DNA from: Silanimonas sp.
Lineage (GTDB): Bacteria > Pseudomonadota > Gammaproteobacteria > Xanthomonadales > Xanthomonadaceae
NCBI GenBank assembly: GCA_018334015.1
Contig: JAGXTI010000037.1
Location: forward strand, 1 to 64,000
DNA length: 64,000 bases
Direction of reading: 5' to 3'
Positions 41,609 through 51,981 of the stretch are shown piece by piece. How positions within the stretch are numbered: position 1 is the first letter of the stretch; the number at the start of each line of letters is the position of its first letter. Both the position numbers and the translations under genes were made by a program. The notes beneath the pieces were generated by a model. The model was given only the letters and a program-made list of their open reading frames with translations. It made no database searches and was not told the origin of the DNA.

Positions 41609-42901
41609 ATGGACCTGCCCGCCCTGCCCGATCCCACCGCCCACCGGCTGCTGCTGGGCTTCAGCGGTGGCCGCGATTCGAGCGCCCTGCTGCACCGGCT
41701 GGCGGCGCTGCGATTCGAGCGCGGCTGGAGCCTGCGCGCGGTCCATGTCGACCACGGCTTGCACCCGGACTCGACTGAGTGGGCGGTGCAGGCCTGCGCC
41801 ACCGCCGCTGCACTGGCGGTGCCCTGCAGCGTTCGGCGGGTCGATGTGCAGGCCCACGGCCAAGGCCCCGAGGCCGCCGCCCGTCGTGCCCGAATGGCGG
41901 CCTTCGCCGCAGAGCGCCAGCCCGATGAAGTGCTGGTGCTGGCCCAGCACCGCGACGATCAACTGGAAACCCTGCTGCTCGCCCTGTTGCGCGGTCGCGA
42001 CCGCGGTCTGGCCGGGATGCGGCCCTGGACCGTGGACGCCCGAGGTCCGGTCTGGCGGCCCCTGCTTGATGTGGCCGGCGCGACCGTGGCCGCCTACGCC
42101 ACCCGGCACGGGCTGGCCTGGATCGAGGACCCCTCGAACCGTGACCCGCACTTCGAGCGCAATGCCCTCCGGCACGAGGTACTGCCGGCGATCCACGCGC
42201 GCTTTCCAGCCGCGGCATCGGCCATGCTGGCCTTGGCCGAGCGCCAGGCGGCGGCCCAGCGGGTGCTGGCCACGCAGGCCGAGGCCGACCTCGCCCGGCT
42301 CTCCGAGAACGGCCATCTGGGCCTCGATGCCGCGGGTCTGCGCGCCCTCGGCCCTGATCGCGGCGGCATCGCCCTGCGGCACTGGGCGGCATCGCAGGGC
42401 GGAAGACTGAGCAGCGATGCGCTCCAGCGCGTGTTCGGCGAATGGGCCGCGCTGCCGGCCGGCCGCGCCACCCGGCACGCTCAAGGCCGGCATTGGCTGC
42501 GGCAATGGAAGGGGCGCCTGTGGTGGACTCCGCGCGGGTCGCCCGGCTTGGCAAGGCCCGGGCCGAGTGCTGCCTGGGATGGCCGTGCGCCCCTCGATCT
42601 CGGTGCTGGCGGCCGGCTGCAACTGATCGGGGCCGAGGCCCTGCCCGAGCCACTGCATCCACGCCGGCGTGACGAGGGCGACTGGCGGCTGGCCAGCACC
42701 GGGCAGCCTGCCCGACGCCTGTCGGACTGGCTGGCGCGCTGGCGGCTGCCGCCCTGGTTGCGCGACGAGGTGCCGGTGCTGGTGGACGAGCAGGGAACGG
42801 TGCAGGCGATCGCCGATCTCGCCTACGCGCCGCACTTCGAGGCCTGGCTGCAGGCCCGCGGCGCCCGCCTGCTTTGGCAGCCGGGGCCGGGCCTTGGGTA
42901 G
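41609..42901 (+). CDS. tilS: tRNA(Ile)-lysidine synthetase
   Basis: TilS (430 residues) attaches lysine to C34 of tRNA-Ile(CAU), so that AUA is read as Ile. The N-terminal PP-loop ATPase has LLGFSGGRDSSALLH (SGGxDS), VHVDHGL and AQHRDDQLET; substrate and C-terminal domains follow with EDPSNRDPHFERNALRHEV and a final RLSDWLARWRLPPWLRD. ATG 41609 has AGGCAGG upstream and gives a usual start; ATG 41582 is in frame and possible. Confidence 0.93.
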   Translation: MDLPALPDPTAHRLLLGFSGGRDSSALLHRLAALRFERGWSLRAVHVDHGLHPDSTEWAVQACATAAALAVPCSVRRVDVQAHGQGPEAAARRARMAAFAAERQPDEVLVLAQHRDDQLETLLLALLRGRDRGLAGMRPWTVDARGPVWRPLLDVAGATVAAYATRHGLAWIEDPSNRDPHFERNALRHEVLPAIHARFPAAASAMLALAERQAAAQRVLATQAEADLARLSENGHLGLDAAGLRALGPDRGGIALRHWAASQGGRLSSDALQRVFGEWAALPAGRATRHAQGRHWLRQWKGRLWWTPRGSPGLARPGPSAAWDGRAPLDLGAGGRLQLIGAEALPEPLHPRRRDEGDWRLASTGQPARRLSDWLARWRLPPWLRDEVPVLVDEQGTVQAIADLAYAPHFEAWLQARGARLLWQPGPGLG

Positions 42902-42904
42902 ACT
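42874..42904 (+). promoter_or_regulatory. Putative xseB promoter overlapping the tilS stop
   Basis: TAGACT (42899-42904) includes the tilS stop codon and ends six bases before the xseB ATG (42911). TTGGCA (42874-42879) could be the -35 with a long 19-base spacer. The geometry would put the RNA start on the ATG. Confidence 0.35.
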
Positions 42905-42910
42905 GCTCCC

Positions 42911-43153
42911 ATGCCCACCCCCCCGAATGCCCCGCAGGCTTTCGAGCAGGCCCTCGAAGAACTCGATGGCCTGGTGAGGACGCTGGAATCCGGCGACCTC
43001 AGCCTTGAAGCATCGCTTGCCCTCTACGAACGCGGCGTCGTCCTCTACCGCCAGTGCCAGGGCGCGCTGGAGCAGGCCGAGTTGCGCATCCGCCTGCTCG
43101 CCGATCCGGCCGACCCCGCCTCGGCCCGCGAGTTCCAGCCCGATGGCGGTTGA
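42911..43153 (+). CDS. xseB: Exodeoxyribonuclease VII small subunit
   Basis: XseB (80 residues) forms the stalk of the ExoVII nuclease with XseA. It is a helical hairpin: [33 protein letters not shown] is the family pattern, and length is exact for the family. No ribosome site is visible; a TAGACT six bases upstream suggests a leaderless start. It overlaps ispA by 11 bases. xseA is not in the window. Confidence 0.94.
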   Translation: MPTPPNAPQAFEQALEELDGLVRTLESGDLSLEASLALYERGVVLYRQCQGALEQAELRIRLLADPADPASAREFQPDGG

Positions 43154-44069
43154 GGCCAAACTCGAGGCCTGGCGGGCACGCATCGACGCCTTCCTCGACG
43201 CCCGCCTGCCGCCCGCCGACGAAGCCCCCGAGGCCCTGCACGCGGCCATGCGCTACGCCGTGCTGGGCCAGGGCAAGCGCCTGCGGCCCTTGCTGGTCTA
43301 CGCGGCCGCCGAGGCGGTCGCAGGCCCCGGCCCCGAACCGATGGCGGCCCTCGACCACGCCGCTGCAGCCATCGAACTGGTGCACGCCTACTCGCTGGTC
43401 CATGACGACCTGCCGGCGATGGACGACGACGCCCTGCGTCGTGGCCGACCGACCGTGCACATCGCCTTTGACGAAGCCACCGCCATCCTTGCCGGCGATG
43501 CCCTGCAAAGCGCCGCGTTCGAGGTGCTGGCCGCCGCCCCCGCCGCCCCCGAACGCGTGGTCGCGGCGCTTCGCGAACTTGCCCGGGCCGCGGGTGCTTC
43601 GGGCATGTGCGGCGGGCAGGCCATCGACATGGCGATGACCGGACGGATGCAGTCGGTGGATGCCCTCGCCGCCATGCACCGCAAGAAGACCGGTGCCCTG
43701 ATCGAAGCCGCGGTGGTGATGGGCGGGCTGCTGCGCGGTGCCGATGAGGCCCAGCTTGTCGCGCTCCGGCGCATCGGCACGCTGCTCGGCCTCGGCTTCC
43801 AGATCAAGGACGACCTGCTCGACGCCGAGGCCGATTCCATGACGCTCGGCAAAACCGCCGGCAAGGACGCGGCGCAGGGCAAGAGCACCTACGTCACCCT
43901 GCTGGGCCTCGAGGGCGCTCGTGGGCGGCTCGAGGCCGTGGCCAGCGAACTCGACGAGGCCCTGACCCTGCTCGCGGCGCAACACCAGAGTGGCGATGCG
44001 CCTGCCACCAAGGACAGCGGCCAGGCCCTTTCGGACCTGGCCGCCATGGCCCTGCGGCGCTCGCGCTGA
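43143..44069 (+). CDS. ispA: Farnesyl diphosphate synthase / geranyltranstransferase
   Basis: IspA (308 residues) condenses IPP with DMAPP and GPP to farnesyl-PP, feeding UppS and quinone chains. It has the first Asp-rich motif in [19 protein letters not shown], and the second motif [10 protein letters not shown] followed by [16 protein letters not shown], all typical of trans-prenyltransferases. ATG 43143 lies inside xseB; an upstream in-frame stretch is within xseB. Unlike E. coli, dxs does not follow; a convergent DUF4870 gene starts at the next base. Confidence 0.95.
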   Translation: MAVEAKLEAWRARIDAFLDARLPPADEAPEALHAAMRYAVLGQGKRLRPLLVYAAAEAVAGPGPEPMAALDHAAAAIELVHAYSLVHDDLPAMDDDALRRGRPTVHIAFDEATAILAGDALQSAAFEVLAAAPAAPERVVAALRELARAAGASGMCGGQAIDMAMTGRMQSVDALAAMHRKKTGALIEAAVVMGGLLRGADEAQLVALRRIGTLLGLGFQIKDDLLDAEADSMTLGKTAGKDAAQGKSTYVTLLGLEGARGRLEAVASELDEALTLLAAQHQSGDAPATKDSGQALSDLAAMALRRSR

Positions 44070-44492
44070 TTACTTGATCAGGCGCAGCGTGAACGGGTAG
44101 CGGTAGCTGCGGCCCTCGTTGGCCCGGATCGCGGCGAGGATGGTCAGGATCAGCCAGACAAGGACGAAGGCGGCCACCAGCGGCACCACGATGATCAGGC
44201 CCAGCCCCAGCGTGATGACGGTGAACAGGCCGAAAAGGCCGGCCATGAGCAGCGCGATGATGGCCACCGTGATGTTGAAGTTCAGGGCTTCCTTGGCCTG
44301 GTCGTCGACGAAGGGCATGGTGTCTTTTTTGATCAGCCAGACGATCAGCGGACCGATGAAGGTGCCCCAACCGCCCGCCACGCTGGTCAGGAGGCCGCCG
44401 ATAAGCGCGGAGAGGTGGGCGAACATCGCCCACTGACGCTGGTCGGCGGGGATGGCGGCGGGAGCCGGAGGCGGCGCATAGGGCTCGTTCAC
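44070..44492 (-). CDS. DUF4870 (Tic20-like) small membrane protein
   Basis: A 140-residue protein with three or four hydrophobic helices after a Pro/Ala-rich N-terminus. The pattern MFAHLSALIGGLL ... GPLIVWLIKKDTMPFVDDQAKEALNFNITV is the DUF4870 family signature. Function is unknown. The start is GTG 44492 with AGGAG five bases upstream. Its stop abuts the ispA stop with no gap, so the two transcripts must overlap. Confidence 0.85.
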   Translation of the reverse strand: MNEPYAPPPAPAAIPADQRQWAMFAHLSALIGGLLTSVAGGWGTFIGPLIVWLIKKDTMPFVDDQAKEALNFNITVAIIALLMAGLFGLFTVITLGLGLIIVVPLVAAFVLVWLILTILAAIRANEGRSYRYPFTLRLIK

Positions 44493-44530
44493 GGGAACTC
44501 CTGAGGGGGGGGGAACGCCCCACTGTCGTC

Positions 44531-44558
44531 AAAAGGTGAAGGCGCGTCAAGGACGCGC
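44531..44558 (-). terminator. Weak intrinsic terminator of pmbA
   Basis: On the minus strand GCGCGTC (44558-44552) pairs perfectly with GACGCGC (44548-44542) around a three-base loop, immediately after the pmbA stop. TTCACCTTTT follows. The T-run is broken, so efficiency is doubtful. Confidence 0.5.
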
Positions 44559-45950
44559 TCAGGCGCCTGCGCCCGCCACCGTCATCCGCCCCACCAGCAG
44601 GCTGCCGACGGCGGTGGCCGAGCGCGGATCGATGTCGGCGCCCACGGCCTCGATCGCCAGAAACATCTCGCGCAGTTTGCCGGCGATGGTGAGTTCGTCC
44701 ACGGGGTACGCAATCGCGCCGTCCTCGACCCAGAAGCCGGCCGCACCCCGCGAGTAATCGCCGGTGACGGTGTTCACACCCTGCCCCATCAGTTCGGTCA
44801 CCAGCAGGCCGCGGCGCATGCCCTTCAGCATCGAGGCGAGGCCCTCGGCATTGGCCGCGACCTCGAGGTTGTGCACACCACCGGCGTTGCCGGTGCTCTC
44901 CAGCCCCAGCCGCCGTGCCGAATAGGTGCCGAGCACGTAGCGTTGCAGCACGCCGTCCTCGATGAGGGCGGATTCGCGGGTGGCCACACCATCGGCATCG
45001 AAATCGCCGCTGCGCCATCCGCCCTTGAGGTGCGGGCGCTCGACGATGCGGAATCCTTCGGGGAACAGCCGCTGGCCCTGCGCACCAAGGAGGAAGCTGG
45101 CCTTGCGGTACAGCGCGCCGCCCGATACGGCACCCACCAGGTGCGCGATCAGCGAACGCGCCACCTCGGGGGCGAACAGCACCGGGAACTCGCCGGTCGG
45201 TGCAGGGCGCGGATCCAGCTTCTCCAGCGTGCGCAGGGCGGCCTTGTGGCCGACCTCGACGGCCGATTCCAGCGCCTCGGCGCGCAGTGCCGCCGTGTAC
45301 CAGTGGCCACCCTGCATGGCATCGCCGCCGCCGGCGATCAGTGCAGCGCTGATCGAGTGGCTGGTGTTCTTCTCGCGACCGATGAAGCCGTGCGAATTGG
45401 CGTAGACCGACAGGCCCTCGTTGGTCGAGACGGAAGCCCCTTCCGAATTGCTGATGCGCGCATCGAGGCCGCGACCGGCGGCTTCCGCCTCCAACGCCAA
45501 AGCGACGGCAGCATCGGCCTCGATCGCCCAGGGGTGCCACTGCTCGAAATCACGCGAGCTGCGGGCCATGCGGGCTTCGTCGGCCAGGCCGTTGGCGGCA
45601 TCGGCCTCGGTGTGCTTGGCGATGGCGCAAGCCATCTCGACCGTGCGGCGCAGGCTCTCGGGCTTCAGGTCGGCGGTGCTGGCATGGGCCTTGCGCTGGC
45701 CGAAATACACCGTGACAGCGATGCCGCGATCGCGGGTGCGCTCGACCGACTCGACCTCACCCACTCGCACATTGACCTCCAGACCGCACTGATCGTGAGC
45801 GCTGGCTTCGGCTTGGCTGGCGCCGAGGCGGCGCGCTTCAGCCACAGCAAGAACGGAAAGCTCGGCCAGACGGTCGAGGGTGGTGTCGGCATCGGAGCGC
45901 GGCGCGGCGCTGGTGCTGGGGTTCACTGCGTTATCCTGTGCATTGTTCAT
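44559..45950 (-). CDS. pmbA: Metalloprotease subunit PmbA (TldE)
   Basis: PmbA/TldE (463 residues) is the non-catalytic half of the TldD/TldE zinc protease, known for microcin B17 maturation and CcdA breakdown. Family regions seen are ERTRDRGIAVTVYFGQRKAHAS, FAPEVARSLIAHLVGAVSGGALYR, LIEDGVLQRYVLGTYSARRLGL and TVTGDYSRGAAGFWVEDG. It lacks the HExxxH motif of TldD, as expected. tldD is encoded 0.6 kb away on the same strand, with darP between on the other strand. Only 17 bases separate its ATG from that of darP. Confidence 0.94.
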   Translation of the reverse strand: MNNAQDNAVNPSTSAAPRSDADTTLDRLAELSVLAVAEARRLGASQAEASAHDQCGLEVNVRVGEVESVERTRDRGIAVTVYFGQRKAHASTADLKPESLRRTVEMACAIAKHTEADAANGLADEARMARSSRDFEQWHPWAIEADAAVALALEAEAAGRGLDARISNSEGASVSTNEGLSVYANSHGFIGREKNTSHSISAALIAGGGDAMQGGHWYTAALRAEALESAVEVGHKAALRTLEKLDPRPAPTGEFPVLFAPEVARSLIAHLVGAVSGGALYRKASFLLGAQGQRLFPEGFRIVERPHLKGGWRSGDFDADGVATRESALIEDGVLQRYVLGTYSARRLGLESTGNAGGVHNLEVAANAEGLASMLKGMRRGLLVTELMGQGVNTVTGDYSRGAAGFWVEDGAIAYPVDELTIAGKLREMFLAIEAVGADIDPRSATAVGSLLVGRMTVAGAGA

Positions 45951-45967
45951 CTGTACGGCCCCGGCGC

Positions 45968-46546
45968 ATGCGCGGACGCGACCCCGAAACCGGCGAATTT
46001 CTCGACGAAAGCCGCAGCCAGAAACGGCGCGAAGCCCTCGATGTGCTGACCATGGCCGGCAAGCTGATGGACACCGGGCCTGCGACGCTGGCTCTGCTGC
46101 CGATGCCGGAGGAACTGCGCGCGCTGGTGCTCGACTCGCAGCGCATCAGCTCGCACATCGCGCGCAAGCGGCAGATGCAATGGCTGGCCAAGCAGATGCG
46201 CCGCGAAGACGACGAGGTGCTGGAGGTGCTGCGCGCCGCGCTCGAACACACCAAGGAGGACGCCCGCCGCGAGGCCGCCGCCCTGCATCGCGTCGAGCAC
46301 TGGCGGCTGAAGATCGTCGACGGCGGCGATGAGGGGCTGGCGGCGTTCGTCGCGCTCTACCCGCTGGCCGACCGCCAGCAGCTGCGCACACTGGCGCGCA
46401 ATGCCAAGGCGGAGCGCCTGGCCAACAAGCCGCCGCACGCCTTCCGCGAGCTGTTCCGGGTGCTGCGCGAGCTGATGGACGAGGCCGGATCGCGGTCGCC
46501 GGGTGCGGGCACCGACGAGGACGGCCTCGAGCCCGACACCGGCTGA
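45968..46546 (+). CDS. darP: Ribosome-associated protein DarP (YjgA, DUF615)
   Basis: DarP/YjgA (192 residues) is a helical factor for late assembly of the large ribosomal subunit. Family pattern: SRSQKRREALDVLTMAGKLM, the repeated-Arg HIARKRQMQWLAKQMRRED, and FRELFRVLRELMD near the end. In E. coli it also sits next to pmbA. ATG 45968 is chosen as the family start; a TATCCT (45932-45937) inside the pmbA coding region could be its -10. Confidence 0.92.
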   Translation: MRGRDPETGEFLDESRSQKRREALDVLTMAGKLMDTGPATLALLPMPEELRALVLDSQRISSHIARKRQMQWLAKQMRREDDEVLEVLRAALEHTKEDARREAAALHRVEHWRLKIVDGGDEGLAAFVALYPLADRQQLRTLARNAKAERLANKPPHAFRELFRVLRELMDEAGSRSPGAGTDEDGLEPDTG

Positions 46547-46587
46547 AACTGCGGCACTCACGCCCCCACGGGGCTTGGCCCCGCGCA

Positions 46588-48027
46588 TCAGGCTTTCGTC
46601 CCACCCACCGTCATCTGCGCGATCTTGAGCGAAGGCTGGCCCACGCCCACCGGCACGCTCTGGCCGTTCTTGCCGCAGACGCCCACGCCGGCATCGAGCT
46701 GCAGGTCGTTGCCGATCATGGTGACGCGGTTCATCACTTCGGGGCCGTTGCCGATCAGCGTGGCGCCCTTCACCGGCGCGGTGATGCGGCCGTTCTCGAT
46801 CAGGTAGGCCTCGCTCGCCGAGAACACGAACTTGCCGGTGGTGATGTCGACCTGGCCGCCGCCAAAGTTCGGCGCGAACAGGCCACGCTCGACCGAGGCG
46901 ATCATGTCGGCCAGCGTGTGCGAACCGGCGGCCATGGTGGTGTTGGTCATGCGCGGCATCGGCAGGTGGGCGAAACTCTCGCGGCGGCCGTTGCCGGTGC
47001 GCGCCACACCCATCAGGCGGGCGTTGAGGCTGTCCTGCAGGTAGCCCTTGAGGATGCCGTCCTCGATCAGCACGGTGCGCTGCGTCGGTGTGCCTTCATC
47101 ATCGATGTTCAACGATCCTCTGCGCGCGTCGAGCGTGCCGTCGTCGATGACGGTGACGCCTGCGGCTGCGACGCGCTCACCGATGCGGCCCGAATAGATC
47201 GAGGTGCCCTTGCGGTTGAAATCGCCCTCCAGACCGTGGCCGACCGCCTCGTGCAGCAGCACGCCGGGCCAGCCGGGACCGAGCACCACCGGCATCGCAC
47301 CGGCCGGGGCATCGATCGCTTCGAGGTTCACCAGCGCCTGGCGCAACGCCTCCTTCGCGAATCCTTCCGCACGGCCGCCCGCGAACAGTTCGATGTAATC
47401 AAAGCGCCCACCGCCGCCGGCATAACCGGATTCGCGGCGACCGTTCTGCTCGACGATCACCTGCACATTGAAGCGCACCAGCGGGCGCACGTCGGCGGCC
47501 AGCGTGCCGTCGGCGCGGGCGATGAGCACCGTGTCGACCGCGGCCGACAGCGAGGCGCTGACCTGCACCACGCGCGGGTCGGCGGCGCGCACCCAGGCCT
47601 CGATCTCGCGCAGCTTGGCGAGCTTGCCCTCGGGTGCGTAGCACTCGATCGGATCGATCGCCGGGTAGAGCGCGTGCCCATGCACCGAGACACGCTGGCC
47701 GCGCGGCGTCTTCAGGCCCTCGCGGCTGATCGCACGGGCGGCGCGGGCCGATTCGAGCAGGGCCGGCAGGTCGATTTCATCCGTGTAGGCGAAGCCGGTC
47801 TTCTCGCCGCTGAGGGCGCGCACGCCCACACCCTGCTCGATGCTGTGGGCGCCGTCCTTGACGATGCCGTCCTCGACCGTCCAGCTCTCGCGACGGCTGT
47901 GCTGGAAATAGAGGTCGCCGTCGTCAACACCGGGGCCGAGCAGTTCGGCCAGCGCGCGGTCGACGTCGTCGAGGCCGAGGCCGGTCGGGGTCAGCAGGGT
48001 GCGTTCGGCGAGTTCGAGCGGGGTCAT
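46588..48027 (-). CDS. tldD: Metalloprotease TldD
   Basis: TldD (479 residues) is the zinc-bearing subunit of the TldD/PmbA protease. The metal motif [11 protein letters not shown] (HExxxH, residues 259-264) is present, and [40 protein letters not shown] and [18 protein letters not shown] are typical. ATG 48027 overlaps the yhdP stop (ATGA). The gene order maf-rng-yhdP-tldD is the same as in E. coli. A short GC hairpin (46568-46583, no T-run) lies in the gap before darP's stop. Confidence 0.96.
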   Translation of the reverse strand: MTPLELAERTLLTPTGLGLDDVDRALAELLGPGVDDGDLYFQHSRRESWTVEDGIVKDGAHSIEQGVGVRALSGEKTGFAYTDEIDLPALLESARAARAISREGLKTPRGQRVSVHGHALYPAIDPIECYAPEGKLAKLREIEAWVRAADPRVVQVSASLSAAVDTVLIARADGTLAADVRPLVRFNVQVIVEQNGRRESGYAGGGGRFDYIELFAGGRAEGFAKEALRQALVNLEAIDAPAGAMPVVLGPGWPGVLLHEAVGHGLEGDFNRKGTSIYSGRIGERVAAAGVTVIDDGTLDARRGSLNIDDEGTPTQRTVLIEDGILKGYLQDSLNARLMGVARTGNGRRESFAHLPMPRMTNTTMAAGSHTLADMIASVERGLFAPNFGGGQVDITTGKFVFSASEAYLIENGRITAPVKGATLIGNGPEVMNRVTMIGNDLQLDAGVGVCGKNGQSVPVGVGQPSLKIAQMTVGGTKA

Positions 48028-51000
48028 GGCGGATCCGGGGGGCGCAGGGCGGGCGAGACAACGGGGGGTGCGGGCACCGTTGTCGGAGTGCTGCGGGCCG
48101 TGACCGCCGGCAGCCCCGGCAAGGTGATGGGGGCGGCTGCGGTTTCCGGCAAGGGCCGTGCTGTTGGCCGGCCCGGGCCGCGTTCGAGCACCCGCACCTC
48201 GGGATCGGCCCACGGCCCCTGCACGCTGTAGACGGTGCGGGTGGCCTGCTTGAGCGGCAACTGGAACACCGCCTGCGCCACGGCGCCGAGGGCCGCGCCG
48301 GCCGGTCCGCCGGTGAAAGCGCCGAGAGCCGGCAACACCCCGCCGGCCTTGGGCAGCACCTCGACGCGCTGGTCGTACTGGCGTGCTGCCAGCGCCGTGG
48401 TGCCGCTGATGCGGATCTCGGCAGCCGGCCCATCGATCCACAGGTTCTCGGTGCGGGCGGCGCCGGCCTCGAACTGGAAATCACCGCGCATGGCGTTGAA
48501 GGCAAAGCCCTTGGCGAAGAAATCGCTGAAATCCAGCGCCAGTCGGCTCGGAATCTCGGCGATCGAAACGAGACCCAGCAACCGACCGGTGCCCGGCTCG
48601 ACATCGAGCAGGCGGCCCTTGCCGACCTCGACCCGCAGGCTGCCCTCGTAACGGTCGAGGCGGAAACTGCCGGGCGAGCCGGGCCAGCCGCCGACCATCC
48701 GCGCATTGATCGGCCCGTCCTCGACCATGCCGACAAAGCCCAGGGCATCCAGCATGCTGCCCAGACTCGCGGCCTCGAAATCGAGCACGAAGCGCGAGCG
48801 CGTGCGATCACCGATCCGCGTCCAGTGGCCGCTGGCGGCCAGGTCAAAGGCTTCGGATGCCGTGCTGAAACGGTCGATGTGCAGGCCCTCCGGGGTCGGG
48901 AAGGTCTGCAGCACGGCACGTCCCAGTCGGGCCTCGCCGAGCCGGAGGTCCTCGATGCGGAAATCCATCGGCGGCAACCGTGCCGGGTCGGCGTCGTCCA
49001 CCGCCGGGGCGTCGCCAGCGCGGCCGGTCATCGCCTCGGTGTCCATCGGCGGCCAGTGGAGCCGCGCGAAGCGGCCCTGCACTGTCGCGCCCTCGCCCAG
49101 CGGTACCCGCACCGTCCCGGCGATGGCCGCGCCCTCGAAGGCCACGTGCAGGCCCTGCAGATCGCGGCGGAGTTCGACCCGGCCGTCGCCGAAACTGCGA
49201 TCCAGCACATCGATCGCACCGACCTCGACATCGACCGAGCGCAGGCCGCCCTGACCGGCACCCCCGGCCGCCGCGGCCGCCACCCAGCCAGCGATGTCGA
49301 GGCTCGGCATCCGACCGTGCACGGCGATACCGGCCTCGGGCAGTGCCATCGGCCGGGCAATGCCACCGAACTCGGCCACCGCCGCGAACGGCCGGACGCC
49401 ATCGCCCAGCTGACCGCGCAGGCGCATCAGACGCCCGAGGTTGAGCTGCATTTCGCCGGCGTTCACCGGCAACGGCAGCTCCAGGCGCAGTGGCAGGGCG
49501 GTGGCGGCGCTTTTTCGCAGCGGGGCCGGCAGGCCGAGCCGGGTGCCGACCAGGTCGGAGGCCAGCCGCAGTCGCGCCGGCGGCAGACGACCATCGGCCG
49601 CGCGCTCGGGCACCGTCACCGCGACCCGCCAGGCACTGCTGCCCTGCAACCAGCTCTCCAGCCAGGCCAGCTCGGGTGCCCGGCGCAGCAGCACCGCGGG
49701 GGGCAACTCGGCCTCGACATCGAACTCGGCGGCGTTGGCTGCATCGGTCACACGATCGCCCAAGCGCAAGCTGAAACGGGCCGGATGCTGCTGGTAGAGC
49801 ACCGGCAGCGCGTCCACCGACATGCCGCGCTCAGTGAAGGGCACCGTCCCGCGCACGTCATCAAAGCGCAGGTCCCAGCGGCGATCGGCCAGGCGGGTGC
49901 CGTCGAGGTGCAACTCGCCGGTCACCTGTTCTTGACCGAGGCCCCGCACCAGGGGCAGGCGCAGGCGCACATCCGCCCGTGCCGGGCCACTGATCGAAAG
50001 CGCATCGAGGTGTTCGCCGAGTTCCCGCCGCAGCGGCGAGGCCAGCAGCAAGCGGCGCAGCCCGGCGGCCTCCTCGCCGCCGCGCAGTTCGAGGTCCAGC
50101 CAAGCGCGACGGAAATCGGTGATGCGGCCCTCGGCCGCGGCCACCGGCACCTCGAGCAAACGCCCCTGCAGGCCCTCCAGACGCAGGCCCGGTCCGTCGA
50201 ACACCACCTCACCCGAAAGGTCGGTGGCCTCAGGCCAGTCGGGGTTGAACCGCAGCCGCACATCGTCGAGCCGGACCCGCGCCTCGAAGAGCCCCTCGCC
50301 GGTGCGGAACGGCCAGTCTCCGAACGCCCCGGCCATGACCAGCCGCGCCGAATCGGCACGGCCGGCCAACAGAGCCTCGTCGAGCCAGCGCCGGGTCGGT
50401 TCGGGCATGGCGGTGTGCGGCCAGTAGCGGCGCAGAGCCTGCAGATCGAAAGGCTCGAAAGCGGCCGCCAGCTCGAGGCGTGGCGCGGCACCGGCACCGG
50501 GCAGCTCGAGCGCGAAACGCGGCTGTAGGCGCAGGCCCGGCGCATCGATCTGCAGGCCGCCACTGCCGAGACCGAACCCCGCCGAAGCTTCGCTACCGGT
50601 GTCTGCCGACTCGCGCCAGAGCACCAGATCACCATCAAGACGGAGCGGCAGCGGCACCGACCATTCGCTCGGCCAGTCGAGTTGCAGGTCCTGCTGGCGC
50701 AGGGCCAGCACAGCACCCGCGCCATCGAACTGCAACTCACCCGCAAGGCCGGCGAGACCGGGCTTGCGCCCGACCGCAACGAAGCCGGCCGATTCCAGGC
50801 GTGCCCGGCCGTGCAGGGCACCGCTTTCGCCCGCGAGGGCGAGCTCGCGCAGGGTGCCAGAGGGTCGCGCCGCGGCCAGCCAGCCGGCCAGCGCGGGCGA
50901 CAGCGGGCCGTTGAGCGCGGCCAGCGCCAGCAGGGGTGCGAGATCGATGCGATCGGCCTCGACCGCGCGGACCGGACCGCCGGCCATCCAGAACCGCTCG

Positions 51001-51962
51001 ATCCGCTGCGAGGCACCGGCATGGCGGAAGCGCCCCTCCGGCACCGACAACTGCCAGCCGCCCTCGGCACCGGCGCTCCAGCGCGCGGCAAAACGCGCTT
51101 CCTCGAAGCGCAGTGCCGGACCGCCCTCTTGCCGCGCCAGATCGAGGCCGCGCAGATCGGCGTCGAACTGCAGGACGCTGACGCGGTGCTCCTGCAGCCG
51201 TCCCCAGACCTCGAGGCGGCCGGCACCGGCCGTCCATTCCAGTTGATGGCCGGCGAGCAGGCCGCGCCAGTCGGCCAGGCCCTCACCCTCGGTGCCGAGC
51301 CAGAACGCCCCTTCGCTGCCGTCGCGGGCCAGCCGCACGGCCAACTCGAGCGGTTCGCCGCCCTGCGCCGGCCAGAGCCGGGCACCGCCCCGCAACTGGC
51401 CGCCATCGACCCGCAGCCGCAGGTCGGCGCGGGGCAGTGTCTGCTGCATGCCCCAGCGTTCGGCCGCGATCACGAGCCGGGCGTTCTGCACCCGCAACTC
51501 ACCAAAGCCTTCGAGCAGATCGAGTGGATCGACCCGCGGCAGCCGCGGCCTCGGCAGGCCCTCGATCCGCCAGCGGCCCTCGTCGTCCTGGTGCAGGGTG
51601 AGGGCCAAGCCAGAGATGCTCAACTCGGTGAAGGGCATGCCGGGCAACAAGCCGGAATAGACCGAGAACTGCAGTTCAGCCGTGCCCACCACCAGCGCTG
51701 CCTCGCCCTCGCCCACCACCAGATCGTGCAGGCGTAGACGCGGGCCGCGCCGGGTCCAGCGGGCATCGAGGGCGGAAAAAGCCACCGGCTGATCCACCCG
51801 TTCCGAGAGCCAGGCCGCCACTTCGTCGGGATGCCGATCGACCACCGGAAGCAGCTGGTTGGCGAGCCCGACCAGCGCGGCCAGCAGGATCAGCGCGACC
51901 AGAGCGCCATAGGTCAAGCTCCGGCGGAGACGACGCCAGCGGCGGCGGGGACGGGCATGCAC
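48024..51962 (-). CDS. yhdP: YhdP-family AsmA-like envelope protein
   Basis: A 1312-residue protein with one N-terminal transmembrane helix (about 14-36) and a very long periplasmic part rich in beta-strands. It matches the YhdP/TIGR02099 family (DUF3971 plus AsmA-like C-terminus). YhdP-type proteins are thought to span the periplasm as lipid bridges carrying phospholipid to the outer membrane. Length matches E. coli YhdP (about 1266). The start is GTG 51962. The C-terminal 40 residues are Pro-rich. Its neighbours rng and tldD are conserved. Confidence 0.9.
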   Translation of the reverse strand: MHARPRRRWRRLRRSLTYGALVALILLAALVGLANQLLPVVDRHPDEVAAWLSERVDQPVAFSALDARWTRRGPRLRLHDLVVGEGEAALVVGTAELQFSVYSGLLPGMPFTELSISGLALTLHQDDEGRWRIEGLPRPRLPRVDPLDLLEGFGELRVQNARLVIAAERWGMQQTLPRADLRLRVDGGQLRGGARLWPAQGGEPLELAVRLARDGSEGAFWLGTEGEGLADWRGLLAGHQLEWTAGAGRLEVWGRLQEHRVSVLQFDADLRGLDLARQEGGPALRFEEARFAARWSAGAEGGWQLSVPEGRFRHAGASQRIERFWMAGGPVRAVEADRIDLAPLLALAALNGPLSPALAGWLAAARPSGTLRELALAGESGALHGRARLESAGFVAVGRKPGLAGLAGELQFDGAGAVLALRQQDLQLDWPSEWSVPLPLRLDGDLVLWRESADTGSEASAGFGLGSGGLQIDAPGLRLQPRFALELPGAGAAPRLELAAAFEPFDLQALRRYWPHTAMPEPTRRWLDEALLAGRADSARLVMAGAFGDWPFRTGEGLFEARVRLDDVRLRFNPDWPEATDLSGEVVFDGPGLRLEGLQGRLLEVPVAAAEGRITDFRRAWLDLELRGGEEAAGLRRLLLASPLRRELGEHLDALSISGPARADVRLRLPLVRGLGQEQVTGELHLDGTRLADRRWDLRFDDVRGTVPFTERGMSVDALPVLYQQHPARFSLRLGDRVTDAANAAEFDVEAELPPAVLLRRAPELAWLESWLQGSSAWRVAVTVPERAADGRLPPARLRLASDLVGTRLGLPAPLRKSAATALPLRLELPLPVNAGEMQLNLGRLMRLRGQLGDGVRPFAAVAEFGGIARPMALPEAGIAVHGRMPSLDIAGWVAAAAAGGAGQGGLRSVDVEVGAIDVLDRSFGDGRVELRRDLQGLHVAFEGAAIAGTVRVPLGEGATVQGRFARLHWPPMDTEAMTGRAGDAPAVDDADPARLPPMDFRIEDLRLGEARLGRAVLQTFPTPEGLHIDRFSTASEAFDLAASGHWTRIGDRTRSRFVLDFEAASLGSMLDALGFVGMVEDGPINARMVGGWPGSPGSFRLDRYEGSLRVEVGKGRLLDVEPGTGRLLGLVSIAEIPSRLALDFSDFFAKGFAFNAMRGDFQFEAGAARTENLWIDGPAAEIRISGTTALAARQYDQRVEVLPKAGGVLPALGAFTGGPAGAALGAVAQAVFQLPLKQATRTVYSVQGPWADPEVRVLERGPGRPTARPLPETAAAPITLPGLPAVTARSTPTTVPAPPVVSPALRPPDPP

Positions 51963-51981
51963 GGGTGCGATCCGGGCCGCC

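Noticed and set aside
46547..46587. CGGGGC-TTG-GCCCCG hairpin between darP and tldD as a shared terminator
   Set aside because: The stem is only six base pairs and has no T-run on either strand.
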